From assembly GCA_947476255.1 (NCBI GenBank), contig CANJPY010000007.1, positions 1 through 64,000 of the forward strand: 64,000 bases of DNA, written 5' to 3'. The translations under genes were made by a program, and so were the position numbers. The DNA is from Chthoniobacteraceae bacterium (GTDB lineage: Bacteria > Verrucomicrobiota > Verrucomicrobiia > Chthoniobacterales > Chthoniobacteraceae). How positions within the stretch are numbered: position 1 is the first letter of the stretch; each line of letters opens with the position of its first letter. Below are positions 17,272-29,200 of the stretch, one piece after another. The notes beneath the pieces were generated by a model. It did not search any database, was not told the origin of the DNA, and saw nothing but the letters and a program-made list of their open reading frames with translations.

Positions 17272-18591
17272 GATTTTCACATCGAAAATTTCTCCGATGT
17301 GACGAGGTCCGCCTTCAAAGACCACGATCTTGTTCCCGGGGGTGCGCCCGGACAATGTGTCCGGGTTGGTTTTGCTGGGGCCCTCGCACAACACCTGCAC
17401 CAATTTCCCGACAAGTTCCGCGCTCTTTTCCTTGGCGAGATCATCAATAATGGCCAACAAATCCTTGTTGCGCGACTCTTTGACCTCTTCAGAAACCTGC
17501 TCTTCCATCGTGGCGGCTGGCGTATCCTTCCGCGGTGAATACCGGAAGATAAACGCATTATCGAACCCCACCTGCGCTACCAGTGCGCGGGTCTGCGCGT
17601 AGTCTTCCTCGGTTTCACCGGGAAAACCCACGATGACATCCGTGGTTACGGCAATGTCTGGCCGCGCGGTCCGAATGTCTTCCACAAGCTTCAAATACTT
17701 GGCCGCGGTATAACCTCGATGCATTTGCTTCAACAACCGGTCCGAACCGGATTGCAAAGGCAAGTGGACATGCGGCATGAGTTTGGGCAAACGTCCAAAA
17801 CATTCCACAAGATCGGGACGAAACCCTATTGGATGCGGGGAGGTGAAACGAATGCGCTCAATTCCCTCTACCTCGTGCACCGCTTCAATCAACTGCACAA
17901 ACGGACTTTTGCCAGCCACTTTATCAAACTCATGCCGGCCATAGAGATTCACAATCTGCCCGAGCAAGGTCACCTCGCGAACCCCATTCTGCGCGAGACC
18001 TTTCACTTCAGCGACGATTTCTGAAATACGCCTTGAACGTTCGGCCCCGCGCGTACTGGGGACAATGCAGAAAGTACAACGCATGTTACACCCCTGCATA
18101 ATCGAAACAAAGGCAGTGGCTTGACGCTCCTTCAGGATGTGCTCACGAATGCTCTCCTGCGAACCAGCCTCCTCTGCGATGTCGACGATGGAAAAACGAG
18201 CGTCGTCCATGAGGGAATCCCGCATGCGGCGGCGGCGGTGCACCAGATCCTCCACATAGTCGGCGACCTTGTGAAACTTTTGTGTTCCCACCACAAGGTC
18301 CACGTGCCCCATGTCGCGCACCAATTCCGCCCCGCGACTTTGCGCCATGCACCCGAGAAACCCAAACACCATTTCCGGTTTTCCAGAACGCAACCGGCTC
18401 AGCATCCCCATTTTCCCGATCGCCTTTTGCTCCGCCATGTCCCGAACACTGCACGTGTTGAGCAGCACCACGTCTGCCTCAGCCTCGCTCTGCGTGAGTT
18501 CATAGCCGCGGGATACCAGATCCCGGGCGACTTGTTCCGAGTCGCGCTCGTTCATCTGACAACCATACGTTTTGAGAAAGACTTTGGGCAT
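17224..18591 (-). CDS. miaB: tRNA-2-methylthio-N6-isopentenyladenosine synthase
   Basis: The start at 18591 (MPKVFLKTYGCQMNERDSE) is the conserved family N-terminus; length is 455 residues. The UPF0004 domain carries three cluster cysteines in TYGCQMN, LNTCSVRD and GFLGCMAQ. The radical-SAM domain has GCNMRCTFCIVP. A C-terminal TRAM segment (KLVQVLCEGPSK...GRTPGNKIVVF) binds tRNA. The enzyme methylthiolates i6A37 in tRNAs reading UNN codons. The gene follows the Verru_Chthon-like gene by about 94 nt on the same strand. Confidence 0.96.
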   Translation of the reverse strand: MPKVFLKTYGCQMNERDSEQVARDLVSRGYELTQSEAEADVVLLNTCSVRDMAEQKAIGKMGMLSRLRSGKPEMVFGFLGCMAQSRGAELVRDMGHVDLVVGTQKFHKVADYVEDLVHRRRRMRDSLMDDARFSIVDIAEEAGSQESIREHILKERQATAFVSIMQGCNMRCTFCIVPSTRGAERSRRISEIVAEVKGLAQNGVREVTLLGQIVNLYGRHEFDKVAGKSPFVQLIEAVHEVEGIERIRFTSPHPIGFRPDLVECFGRLPKLMPHVHLPLQSGSDRLLKQMHRGYTAAKYLKLVEDIRTARPDIAVTTDVIVGFPGETEEDYAQTRALVAQVGFDNAFIFRYSPRKDTPAATMEEQVSEEVKESRNKDLLAIIDDLAKEKSAELVGKLVQVLCEGPSKTNPDTLSGRTPGNKIVVFEGGPRHIGEIFDVKITRSTGFTLYGDPAVL

Positions 18592-18685
18592 GAGGATAGA
18601 AAACACACTATGCACCAAAACACGCGTGCGCGGCAAAGCCGAATGTCTAAGCCGTAAAACTGCCAAGTGCGATCAACATCGACTC

Positions 18686-21600
18686 CTACTCGATCGGAAA
18701 TTCCACCTGACTGTCGAGCAACTCTCCAGTGAACCGGTCTATGGCAACGTGCACCCAAGCACGGCGCTCCGCCGCCACCACAAAAGCATTTAACCCTTCA
18801 ACTCCCTTGCCCGCCACCAACCCCAACCCCGTTCTCGGGTACCTGCCAGTCTGCACAATCACGTCGATAAGCAGATTCCACACCCTCGTATCTCCCATAT
18901 CCGCCAACGCCCTCACCGCGCTCTGACGCGCCGGTTCACCGACGAAGGACGGCTTGATCTTCGCTGCGAATCCATCGTAGAGACTGCTCCCAATGCCCCC
19001 TTTCCCTTGACCCGGCATCCCTTTCCAGCGCCCCACAAGATCAGATAGATTTCTTAAGGGTTGGCGCTTGGATTCCTCCAAAAGAGCTGCAGCAAGGGAT
19101 TCCACTTCGGCTTTCAGCAAAGGATCCGATTCATCGGCGTCTCCGCTTCGAGATGCCCCATTCAACGCTGCCTTTAAAACTGGAAGCTGTCTGGTGTTAA
19201 GATTGATCCGCCCCGCGGCAAGAGGCGACGGCAACTCAAGAGAAGACACAGCAAAGATATCCAGCAACCCAGCATACCCAGACTCTGCTGTCGAAAGGTC
19301 CAGTTGCTTCCAAGGATTCCCGGACGAGGTAAAAGCAATCTCACCCACATTTCGGAACGGCCTGTTTAATAACCGCGGCCGCGCGATCTCATCCAGGGGA
19401 GAATTCTTGGGAGCCGCAGCCCCCATACCCCGGCGAATCACGCCATCGGCATCAGCGTAGTCCATGGAAGAAGCGCCCGCATTCACAAAATAGGTGCTTA
19501 CAAGCTCTTCGAGAGTCTGCCCCTCCTGCTCTAAAACGGGTCCCAGTCGACATGTCCGAGGATCTGGGAAGACAATAAGAGGTCCTTCGAAATTATAGTC
19601 GCGCGTACCAATCGTAATCTCGGGCGACAAAGGGACTGTCTTTTCATCATAAGGCACCCACGTATCGTTCTCCTCCGGTCCGGACGCCTGCTCAAAGTAC
19701 TCGAGTCGGTAGGTGATTAACGGCGGCGCCTCGATTACAAAACTAGAGGGCAGCACCGAGTAAGTCTTTGTCCCCACTGTTGCTGAAAACGCCCGAAACA
19801 CATCAGCGATGCGCACCCCAAAAATAAGGTTCCCAGCTGAATCTCGGGACGATTTTTGATGACCGATGATCCCGACAGGCACCGGTTTGTAAAAAGCGTT
19901 GTGACGGGCGTCGTCTGAAAAAAACCGAAACTGTTCACCATCAGGTTTAAGCTCTTCCGCAAGTGGCTGAGAAGCGGCTTCTGGAACAACAGTCGCCCCT
20001 TCCTTCATTGGTTCAACCTGTCTCGCCGTTACGGAAAACGATTTATCACACGTCACCACGAGTCTCAGCTCTTTAGACGATTTTCCATCCACGCCGAGAT
20101 TCCTTAAGCGATGGGGATTCCAGAGATACACCTTCTGCCAGATCTGCGTGTCCGTGTGCTCACCCGAGCCCGCCTTTCTTCTAAATTTTATTAGGCCTCC
20201 TGAGGCCGAAACAAACGCTTGAAACGGGTCCTCCGACTGCCGGGTACTTACACACGTTCTGACACCTTGGAAGTAAGGCAAATCTTCGATGCCCTTCAAA
20301 ACCCGCCCGCCATCTTCCGGGGCGAAACTTATTGCTGTTGGAAAATCGTCTGCATCGTATTGATCAATAAGATTCGCTGCGATTTGTATCACGGCAATAT
20401 CCAAAGATGTCTCCCACTCCTCGCGCACCAAAGGATGATTGGGAGCCAAAACACCGGCTTGAATCGCGGCTTTCAGCATTTCTATAAAATCTGGTTCCCG
20501 AGCGTGCCCAGCAGGCAGAGCGGAAACTTCGTAGAGAGTCAGAATTCTCGATACTCCATTTCGATAAATCCAGGGTTCATGGACAGACTCGCGTGTCAGG
20601 CCGAAAAACCTTTCTATTTCACTACCCTCCCCAGCGACTGCACGATGTCCTACCAGGGCGAGGCGAGTCAGAGGAAAGCGCCTGTTGACCAGCGGTTCGC
20701 CGACCTGCGCGCGTTTGCCATCCCCCCGCACAAATGGCTTTACCACGCGAACCTGTAAAAAAGGTGGGTTCAAACGCTTGAGGTAATCTTGGTGTTTTGG
20801 ATCCGCATCCCAACCAGCGCCGTCATTCCCCCCTTCCGAAGGGGCCATAATCGGGGGGGGCGAAGGCACCAATCTACCAGGCTGGGGAGGAGACAAACTG
20901 GGTTGCTCAAGCGATCGGCTGAATGTTCCCACATACTGCAAAAAGTTTTCCCGCGCGTCGGGCAAACCAGAACGATGATTCCGGACCATACGCGTGAGGC
21001 CGACACGCCCCGTCCACTGCCGGTTACCAATGGGGGTCCGCCCGGGAATTCCAAGTGGCATGCGAAGCAAATCCAGCGGGTATCCCGGACGCTTCAAACT
21101 CCCCTCGTCCCGCCAGGAAATCAATGCATCGTTAAATGCAACAGCTTGTAAATCAGACATTCCCGCGTCCCGGAGAAGACTGCACAAGTCCAGAAAATGC
21201 GGCGTACCCTTCGCCCCTATGAAGGAGGGACTCACTTTTGAAATAGACCCGGCGACGGAAATATCTGCGAGCCCACCCTCGTCAAAAATCATGAAGGCAT
21301 ACCTCGCAACGATGGGATTGGATTCGTTCGTAAGCAGGTTCAGTCGCTTCTCGCCACCGCCCGTTAAAAGATACCAGTCAGGAACAGGCGGTGGAACTCC
21401 GGGTGACAACAAACCGGTTAATTTCCACCGGTCACTTGAAACAAAAATCTTATTTTTGGAAAGCTCTTCGCTCGAAACGGGCGCAGCTGGCAAGGCAGGT
21501 GGCACAATCTTCGCCCAAGGATACGCCTCAGGAGCGTGGTCCGAATTAAAGAAAGCAGCATCTCGGCTGCTCCATTTCACGAGGTTAGGCTGATTCTCCG

Positions 21601-21988
21601 GCGCATTTCTCGAGGGCACGGCTGCCCATGCATTGGACGGAAACATTAACCTGCCCTTCCCTGCCGGGGTGAGAAAAGACACAAAAGGAGAACCGTCAGG
21701 CGCGCTAGGGTTTTGAGACCCTGCAACCATCTCGTTCTCAAGATTTGTCAGAATCTGTTTCCAAGCCACCTCCAGCATCTGTCCCGCACGCTCCCCCTCT
21801 AAAGCCGAGGTTGAAACTGAAACGTATTTGCCAGTCGTAGACAAAAACAGAGTGACCATTGCAGTCAAAACCGCCGTCAAAAGAAGCACCAAGACCAAGG
21901 CGGCTCCGGACTTCGAGCGCGTGATGTCCGGGCAAAAAGAAGCGGAGAGCGGGCACCGAGTGAAGTTGGGGTCAGAACCCATATTCAT
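18686..21988 (-). CDS. Verru_Chthon cassette protein A-like, prepilin-type N-terminal helix
   Basis: The start at 21988 is preceded by GGAG five bases upstream and gives about 1,100 residues. Near residue 30 a single hydrophobic helix (GAALVLVLLLTAVLTAMVTLFLS) follows a basic stretch, as in type II/IV pilin-like proteins. The long remainder has motifs such as LTGGGEKRLNLLTNESNPIVARYAFMI and LNTRQLPVLKAALNG, which suggest the Verru_Chthon cassette A family (named from Verrucomicrobium and Chthoniobacter). In that family this gene is normally the first of a four-gene cassette; partners B-D are not visible here. Function is unknown, and the association with pseudopilin-type envelope assembly is inference. 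It follows rpoC by about 76 nt. Confidence 0.7.
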   Translation of the reverse strand: MNMGSDPNFTRCPLSASFCPDITRSKSGAALVLVLLLTAVLTAMVTLFLSTTGKYVSVSTSALEGERAGQMLEVAWKQILTNLENEMVAGSQNPSAPDGSPFVSFLTPAGKGRLMFPSNAWAAVPSRNAPENQPNLVKWSSRDAAFFNSDHAPEAYPWAKIVPPALPAAPVSSEELSKNKIFVSSDRWKLTGLLSPGVPPPVPDWYLLTGGGEKRLNLLTNESNPIVARYAFMIFDEGGLADISVAGSISKVSPSFIGAKGTPHFLDLCSLLRDAGMSDLQAVAFNDALISWRDEGSLKRPGYPLDLLRMPLGIPGRTPIGNRQWTGRVGLTRMVRNHRSGLPDARENFLQYVGTFSRSLEQPSLSPPQPGRLVPSPPPIMAPSEGGNDGAGWDADPKHQDYLKRLNPPFLQVRVVKPFVRGDGKRAQVGEPLVNRRFPLTRLALVGHRAVAGEGSEIERFFGLTRESVHEPWIYRNGVSRILTLYEVSALPAGHAREPDFIEMLKAAIQAGVLAPNHPLVREEWETSLDIAVIQIAANLIDQYDADDFPTAISFAPEDGGRVLKGIEDLPYFQGVRTCVSTRQSEDPFQAFVSASGGLIKFRRKAGSGEHTDTQIWQKVYLWNPHRLRNLGVDGKSSKELRLVVTCDKSFSVTARQVEPMKEGATVVPEAASQPLAEELKPDGEQFRFFSDDARHNAFYKPVPVGIIGHQKSSRDSAGNLIFGVRIADVFRAFSATVGTKTYSVLPSSFVIEAPPLITYRLEYFEQASGPEENDTWVPYDEKTVPLSPEITIGTRDYNFEGPLIVFPDPRTCRLGPVLEQEGQTLEELVSTYFVNAGASSMDYADADGVIRRGMGAAAPKNSPLDEIARPRLLNRPFRNVGEIAFTSSGNPWKQLDLSTAESGYAGLLDIFAVSSLELPSPLAAGRINLNTRQLPVLKAALNGASRSGDADESDPLLKAEVESLAAALLEESKRQPLRNLSDLVGRWKGMPGQGKGGIGSSLYDGFAAKIKPSFVGEPARQSAVRALADMGDTRVWNLLIDVIVQTGRYPRTGLGLVAGKGVEGLNAFVVAAERRAWVHVAIDRFTGELLDSQVEFPIE

Positions 21989-22064
21989 CGGAGCTCCGCG
22001 TCTCCGCGAGAGAACCAGCAAGGCTCCTCCTCCTTTTATCCGGCGAGGAGCCATACTGCATTGT

Positions 22065-25000
22065 TTACGCCTCGGCCGCCTCTTCCACCTCATCCCCCGG
22101 TTCATTGCGGTCGATATTACCGACCACTTGAACGTCTCGGTGGGTTGGGAATCCTGTTCCTGCAGGAATAAGATGTCCCATGATGACGTTTTCTTTAAAG
22201 CCACGCAGTCGATCAACTCGGCCCAAGGTAGCGGCTTCCGTCAAGACCCGTGTCGTATCCTGGAAGGATGCGGCCGAGATAAACGATTCCGTTTCCAAAG
22301 ACGCCTTCGTAATTCCAAGAAGTACCGGTGCAGCTTCAGCGGGTTTTCCACCCATCTCCACAACGCGTTTGTTTTCGTCTTCAAAGGTCAAGCGATCGAG
22401 TTGGTCACCCCACAGAAGCTGTGTGTCACCTGGTTCGCTCACCTTCACCTTGCGCAACATCTGGCGGATGATGATTTCGATGTGTTTGTCCGCGATTTCC
22501 ACGCCCTGAAGACGGTAAACCTCCTGCACCTCGTTCACCAGATGTTCCTGAAGCGCCTGTGGTCCAAGAACCTCCAAGATATCATGCGGAGGCACGGGAC
22601 CTTCAGTCAACTGCTGCCCCTTCTTCACGAAGTCGCCTTGCAGCACGATCAGATGCTTGTTCAGAGGCACTAGATGCTCTTCTTCAGCTCCGGTTTCAGG
22701 ATCCACCACGATCACTTTGCGCTTTCCACGCACGTTGGCGCCGATCTGAACCTGTCCGTCGATCTTCGCAATCTCAGCGGCATCCTTGGGACGACGGGCT
22801 TCGAAAAGCTCCGCCACGCGCGGCAGACCGCCCGTGATGTCCTTGGTCTTTGCCACCTTACGCGGCGTCTTGGCGAGAAGTTGCCCGGCCTGAACCTTTT
22901 TGCCCTCGGAAACAACAACCACGGCGCCTGCCGGGATCGAGTAACTGGCACGCACCTCATCCGTCTTCTCATCCATGATCACAATCTGAGGATGCTGATC
23001 CTGCTTGTGTTCGATCACCACGGTCCCCATCAGGCCCGTCGCTTCGTCCACTTCGCGCTTCACAGTCACACCTTGAACCATGTCCACAAACTTAATCTTC
23101 CCACCGTGTTCGGTCAGAATCGGTACGTTGTGCGGATCCCACTGCGCGAAGGCCTGACCCTTGGTCACTGCCCCCCCATCCGGCACGCTGATCACTGTTC
23201 CGAGCACCATATTGTAGCGCTCCGTCTCAAGGCCAGTTGCATTGTGCAACGTAATGGATCCATTGCGGTTGAGAACAATGTAATCGCCCTCGATGCTTTT
23301 TACAACGCGCAGGTCGTTGTAGCGCACCAGACCGTCGTTCTTGGCTTTAACGACTGGCTGTTTGAAGGTCTGCGAGGCCACCCCACCGATGTGGAAAGTA
23401 CGCATCGTCAACTGCGTTCCTGGCTCGCCGATCGACTGCGCCGCAATAATTCCAACTGCCTCGCCCATACGCACACGCTGACCAGTGGCCAAACTGCGTC
23501 CATAGCAAAGAGCACAAACGCCCCGCTTGGATTCGCACGTTAGAACGGAGCGAATCTTAAGTTGTTCCATCCCCAGCGAATCGATCGCCGTAGCGGCCTC
23601 TTCACTGATGATGTCTCCACGGGTGACATACACTTTTTGGGAGACGGGGTCCTTGACCGATTCACAACTCGTCCGGCCGATGAGGCGCGTACGCAGGTCA
23701 ACCACCTCTTCGTCTCCTTCGTAAATCGGACGAACGGTGATCCCGTTGACAGTGCCACAGTCTTCGAGCGAGATAATGACGTCCTGGGAACAATCCACCA
23801 GCTTGCGAGTAAGATAACCAGAGTCAGCCGTTTTAAGAGCCGTATCCGCGAGACCCTTACGCGCACCGTGCGTGGAGATGAAATACTCCAACACGGACAA
23901 ACCTTCGCGGAAGTTGGCGGTAATCGGCTGTTCGATGATCGAACCGTCGGGCTTTGCCATCAGACCGCGCATCCCAGCGAGCTGCTTCACCTGCTGACGG
24001 TTGCCTCGGGCACCGGAGTCCACCATCAAATACACAGGATTCAACTCCTTGCGACCTTCGTTGTGCTCCAAAGTTCGGAACATGACGTTGGCAATTTCTT
24101 CCCCTGCGTGCGTCCAAATGTCCACGACCTTAGCGTAACGTTCGCCGTCGGTGATGATCCCGCGTTTGTACTGCTGCAACACCTGGGCAACCTGCTTGTG
24201 GGCACTGGCCAATTCAACTTGCTTCTCGTTCGGGATGATCATGTCCTTAATCCCGATGGAAACACCTGCGCGCATCGCCCAGGTGAATCCGAGACTCTTG
24301 AGTCGATCCAAAGAATCTACGGTGGCCTGATGTCCCGCCGCATTATAAGTGCGGAAGATAATGTCGGAGATTTGTTTCTTGCCAGCGGCTTTGTTGAAGA
24401 AACCAAGCTGCTCTGGCCAGATCTCGTTAAAAATTACGCGCCCCACAGTGGTCTCAATCACCCGCGCCGTGGTGTCACCAAAGACAGTGTGCTGCCCGAG
24501 GTTCGGATTTTGAAAACGAATTTTATCGTGCACTTTCACCGCACCGTCGGTGAGAGCGAACTCGACCTCCGCCGCGTTGGCGAAGAGCGGCATCCGCTTG
24601 CCTTCCGTATCCGCGTGTTTACGAGGATTCTGGGTGAGGTAGTAGCAACCAAGAACAATGTCCTGAGAAGGCGTCGTCACAGGCTTTCCGCTCGAGGGCG
24701 AGAAGATATTGTTGGAAGCAAGCATCAGCATGCGGGCTTCCATCTGCGCTTCCACCGAAAGCGGGACGTGTACCGCCATCTGGTCACCGTCGAAGTCAGC
24801 GTTATACGCCGTACAGACGAGCGGATGAATCCGAATGGCTTCGCCCTCGATCAATAGAGGTTCAAAAGCTTGGATCGAAAGACGATGCAACGTAGGCGCA
24901 CGATTCAGGAGCACCGGATGCCCCTTGGTGACCTGCTCCAAGATGTCCCAGACCTCCGGCGTCTGCCGGTCGATCATCTTCTTGGCGCTTCGAACCGTAT

Positions 25001-26183
25001 GCACATAGCCGCGCTCCTTGAGAACACGGATGATGAAGGGCTCGAACAACACAAGCGCCATCTTCTTCGGCAAACCGCACTGGTGCAGTTTCAATTCGGG
25101 ACCGATAACGATTACGGAACGTCCGGAATAATCGACGCGTTTTCCAAGCAGGTTTTGACGGAAGCGACCGCCCTTCCCCTTGAGCATGTCGGAAAGGGAC
25201 TTGAGAGGACGGTTGCCCGCGCCGGTGACAGCCCGACCGTGACGACCGTTGTCAAACAGGGCGTCAACCGCTTCTTGGAGCATGCGTTTTTCGTTCCGGA
25301 TGATGACGTCAGGCGTCTTCAACTGCAGGAGGTTACGCAAACGATTGTTGCGGTTGATCACACGCCGGTAAAGATCGTTCAAGTCGGAGGTCGCGAACCG
25401 TCCACCTTCAAGAGGCACCAGCGGACGCAAGTCCGGAGGAATGACGGGAAGAACTTCCAAGATCATCCACTCGGGGCGGGTTTTACTGTTGGCAAACCCC
25501 TGGACAAGCTTCAAGCGCTTGGAGAGCTTTTTCTTCACCTGCTTGGAGCGGGTGTTGCCCATTTGTTCTTCGAGATCCTTCTGAGCGCCCACGAGGTCAA
25601 TGAGAGCAAGAAGCTTGCGAATAGCCTCTGCACCCATGCCCGCGTCGAAGCTGCCCTCTCCGAAGGAATCCACAGCCTCACGGTACTCGGTCTCACTAAG
25701 TAACTGACCTTTGACGAGACCGGTGTGGCCGGGATCGATCACAAGGTAGTCTTCATAATAAATGATCCGCTCAAGCTGGCGGCCTGACATATCCAGCATC
25801 AACCCAATGCGGGAGGGCATACACTTGTAAAACCAGATGTGCGTCACAGGCACAGCGAGTTCAATGTGCCCCATGCGCTCACGACGCACGCGTGCAAGCG
25901 TCACTTCAACGCCGCAGCGGTCGCAGATCACACCCTTGTGCTTGATACGCTTGTATTTGCCGCAGGAGCACTCCCAGTCGCGGGTAGGGCCGAAAATCTT
26001 CTCACAGAAAAGGCCGCCCTTTTCTGGCTTGAAGGTGCGGTAATTGATGGTTTCTGGGTTCTTAACTTCACCCAGGCTCCATTGACGAATTGTGTCGGGA
26101 GCCGCAACGGTGATGCCCACCTGGTCAAAGCCAGGGAGATGCTGATCACCAACTAATTCGCGGAAGGAAGGAGTTTCACTCAT
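22065..26183 (-). CDS. rpoC: DNA-directed RNA polymerase subunit beta'
   Basis: The start at 26183 ([10 protein letters not shown]) gives 1,372 residues, a normal length. The N-terminal zinc ribbon ([20 protein letters not shown]), the catalytic magnesium loop NADFDGDQM and the second zinc site ([13 protein letters not shown]) are intact. So are the trigger-loop/bridge-helix regions (e.g. [25 protein letters not shown]). It forms the active centre of RNA polymerase with RpoB. It lies 72 nt downstream of rpoB behind a 13-bp hairpin. Confidence 0.99.
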   Translation of the reverse strand: MSETPSFRELVGDQHLPGFDQVGITVAAPDTIRQWSLGEVKNPETINYRTFKPEKGGLFCEKIFGPTRDWECSCGKYKRIKHKGVICDRCGVEVTLARVRRERMGHIELAVPVTHIWFYKCMPSRIGLMLDMSGRQLERIIYYEDYLVIDPGHTGLVKGQLLSETEYREAVDSFGEGSFDAGMGAEAIRKLLALIDLVGAQKDLEEQMGNTRSKQVKKKLSKRLKLVQGFANSKTRPEWMILEVLPVIPPDLRPLVPLEGGRFATSDLNDLYRRVINRNNRLRNLLQLKTPDVIIRNEKRMLQEAVDALFDNGRHGRAVTGAGNRPLKSLSDMLKGKGGRFRQNLLGKRVDYSGRSVIVIGPELKLHQCGLPKKMALVLFEPFIIRVLKERGYVHTVRSAKKMIDRQTPEVWDILEQVTKGHPVLLNRAPTLHRLSIQAFEPLLIEGEAIRIHPLVCTAYNADFDGDQMAVHVPLSVEAQMEARMLMLASNNIFSPSSGKPVTTPSQDIVLGCYYLTQNPRKHADTEGKRMPLFANAAEVEFALTDGAVKVHDKIRFQNPNLGQHTVFGDTTARVIETTVGRVIFNEIWPEQLGFFNKAAGKKQISDIIFRTYNAAGHQATVDSLDRLKSLGFTWAMRAGVSIGIKDMIIPNEKQVELASAHKQVAQVLQQYKRGIITDGERYAKVVDIWTHAGEEIANVMFRTLEHNEGRKELNPVYLMVDSGARGNRQQVKQLAGMRGLMAKPDGSIIEQPITANFREGLSVLEYFISTHGARKGLADTALKTADSGYLTRKLVDCSQDVIISLEDCGTVNGITVRPIYEGDEEVVDLRTRLIGRTSCESVKDPVSQKVYVTRGDIISEEAATAIDSLGMEQLKIRSVLTCESKRGVCALCYGRSLATGQRVRMGEAVGIIAAQSIGEPGTQLTMRTFHIGGVASQTFKQPVVKAKNDGLVRYNDLRVVKSIEGDYIVLNRNGSITLHNATGLETERYNMVLGTVISVPDGGAVTKGQAFAQWDPHNVPILTEHGGKIKFVDMVQGVTVKREVDEATGLMGTVVIEHKQDQHPQIVIMDEKTDEVRASYSIPAGAVVVVSEGKKVQAGQLLAKTPRKVAKTKDITGGLPRVAELFEARRPKDAAEIAKIDGQVQIGANVRGKRKVIVVDPETGAEEEHLVPLNKHLIVLQGDFVKKGQQLTEGPVPPHDILEVLGPQALQEHLVNEVQEVYRLQGVEIADKHIEIIIRQMLRKVKVSEPGDTQLLWGDQLDRLTFEDENKRVVEMGGKPAEAAPVLLGITKASLETESFISAASFQDTTRVLTEAATLGRVDRLRGFKENVIMGHLIPAGTGFPTHRDVQVVGNIDRNEPGDEVEEAAEA

Positions 26184-26213
26184 ACAGAAGAAAGACGGTG
26201 CGCCAGAAAATGA

Positions 26214-26245
26214 GGCCATCCGGCGTGGCGGGACGCCGGATGGCC
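26214..26245 (-). promoter_or_regulatory. 13-bp perfect hairpin between rpoB and rpoC
   Basis: GGCCATCCGGCGT and its exact reverse complement are separated by six bases. The hairpin fills much of the 72-nt rpoB-rpoC spacer. In the mRNA direction it is followed by UCAUUUUC, a weak U-tract, so processing or stability control is as likely as termination. Confidence 0.7.
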
Positions 26246-26255
26246 AAAGGGTTTT

Positions 26256-29200
26256 TTAGAACGTGACGTGAGGAATCAAGGGACCGGAATTCTCAGTGCG
26301 CGGCCCGACTTTGACATCGAGACCGAGTGACTGCATTTCCTTGATCAACACATTAAAGGACTCAGGCGTGCCAGCTTCCAAAGAGTTGTCACCTTTGACA
26401 ATTGCTTCGTAAATCCGCGTACGGCCCTGAACATCGTCTGACTTCACCGTCAGCAATTCCTGCAGAGTGTAGGCTGCGCCATAAGCTTCAAGCGCCCACA
26501 CCTCCATCTCCCCGAAGCGCTGGCCGCCGTATTGCGCCTTACCCCCCAGCGGTTGCTGGGTGACAAGAGAGTACGGACCAACGGCGCGGGCATGAATCTT
26601 GTCGGCAACCAAGTGGCCGAGTTTGAGCATGTAAATATAACCAACAACGACCTGCTGGTCGAATGCGTCTCCAGTGCGACCGTCAAAAACCGTTGCTTTT
26701 CCAGTTTCAGTCACCCAAGTGAAGCCTTCTTTCTCGCGAGCTTGTTTGAGGAAATCAAAAATCTGAGATTCCTTGATGCCGTCGAAGACGGGAGTTGCGA
26801 CCTTGAACCCGAGAGCCTTGGCTGCGACCCCCAGATGGGTTTCCAACACCTGACCCACGTTCATTCGGGAAGGCACCCCGAGCGGATTCAACACGATATC
26901 AACGGGCTTGCCATCGGAGAGGAACGGCATGTCTTCTTCAGGAACAATGCGGGCAACCACCCCTTTGTTTCCGTGACGACCGGCCATTTTATCCCCTACT
27001 GAAAGCTTGCGCTTGGACGCGATGTAAACCTTCACCTGCTTGATGATGCCGGGATCAATGTCATCCCCGCTCTCGAGTTTATCCATCGACGACTCGTGCT
27101 CATTTTCCAATTCCTGGAACTTTGGCTCGAACTCGCTGATGATATCCCGGATCTTGTTACGGATCGGAGATGGATCGATATCGACGTGATCGTAAACCTG
27201 CGCCAGTTTGCGCAGCAATGTCTTGGTGATCTTCCGATTTGCAGGAATGATGATCTCGCCAGTCTGGGCGTTCACAACATCGAGCGGAATCTTTTCACCG
27301 AGCAGGATGTTGGCCAGAGCTTCCGTGAGTTCTTCGTGCAACTCATCCAGCTTTTTCTGGTGATGCTCTTCGGCTTCCTTCTGCTGGCGCTTGGACTCGC
27401 TCGGACTCAGCTTGATCTTGGCAACTTCCTTGCGGCTGGAGACCTTCACATCCATCACAATGCCGTACGTACCCGAGGGCACAGTCAGCGATGTATCTTT
27501 GACGTCGGCGGCCTTCTCACCGAAAATGGCACGCAACAGACGCTCTTCTGGTGCGAGTTCAGTTTCGCTCTTGGGCGTGATCTTTCCAACAAGAATGTCA
27601 CCCGGGCGAATCTCAGCCCCCACGCGCACAACGCCATCCGGTCCCAGATTACGCAACGCTTCCTCCGAAACATTCGGAATATCACGCGTGATTTCTTCAG
27701 GACCAAGCTTTGTGTCGCGAGCGCCGCACTCGAACTCGTCAATGTGAATGGAGGTGTAGATGTCCTCTTTCACCACACGCTCAGAGATCGTGATGGCGTC
27801 TTCGAAGTTGTATCCATTCCAAGGCATGAACGCGACAAGGACGTTACGCCCAAGGGCGAGTTCACCGTTGTCGCAGTTTGGTCCGTCGGCGACCACCATC
27901 CCCTTGGTGATCTTGTCTCCCTTGCCCACGATTGGGCGCTGGTTGACGCAAGTGCCTGCATTGGAACGCATAAACTTACGCAGATCGTAAATATACACGC
28001 CCTCCGAAGGATCATGACGGAATTTCTTCTTCGCCTCGGGAATCTCGCCGTCTGTCGTGATCACGATTTGATCCGCAGTCACGCTCGCAACGACACCATT
28101 GCCCTCGGCAACAATCACTGCGCGTGAGTCCCGAGCGACCTTGGCTTCCATTCCAGTGCCAACCAAGGGCGCCTCGGAGATGAGCAGAGGCACGCCTTGA
28201 CGCTGCATGTTCGAGCCCATCAGAGCCCGGTTCGCATCATCATGCTCGAGGAACGGAATCAACGAGGCAGCCACAGAAACAAGCTGCTTCGGGGAGATGT
28301 CCATGTAGTGAACCTTATCCGGTTCAACCTCAAGGAAGTCGCCCCCCGAACGCACTGCGACTTTGTCGGTCAGGAACTTGCCACTCGCGTCGACGGGTAC
28401 GCTCGCCTGTGCGACGAGGAAGTTTTCTTCCTGATCCCCAGTGAGATACTCGATTTTGCTGGTGACTTTGCCATTGGTTACCTTGCGGTACGGCGTTTCA
28501 ATAAATCCGAAATCGTTGATTTGAGCATAGCTCGAGAGCGAGGAGATCAAACCAATGTTGGGACCTTCTGGCGTCTCAATCGGACAAATACGGCCGTAGT
28601 GCGACGGGTGAACGTCACGCACCTCGAACCCTGCACGATCACGGCTCAGACCCCCTGGTCCGAGGGCCGACAAACGGCGCTTGTGCGTCAACTCCGCCAA
28701 GGGGTTCGTCTGATCCATGAACTGACTCAACTGGGAACGACCAAAGAAGTCGCGAATCACCGCCGAGAGAGCCTTGGGGTTGATGAGCTTCTGAGGCGTC
28801 ATCCCTTCGATATTCATGTCGAAGAGAGCCATGCGCTCCTTTACCAGACGCTCCGTACGGGCAAGGCCCACGCGGCACTGGTTTGCAAGAAGTTCGCCCA
28901 CGGTACGCACACGACGGGACCCCAAATGGTCAATGTCGTCCAAACGTCCTTCTCCCGTGCGGAGTTGGATGAGATACTTCATCGCGCCAACAAAGTCTTC
29001 CTTGGTGAGCACTCGCTCTTCCGGACTGACTTTGAGACCGAGTTTGGAGTTGATCTTGTGACGTCCCACGCGACCGAGATCGTACTTCTTGGGATCGAAA
29101 AAGAGTCTCTTGAGCAGGCCACGAGCGTTCGGTACCGACGGAGGATCGCCAGGCCGCAGGCGGCGGTAGATTTCCTTGAGCGCTTCTTCTTCGGTATCAA

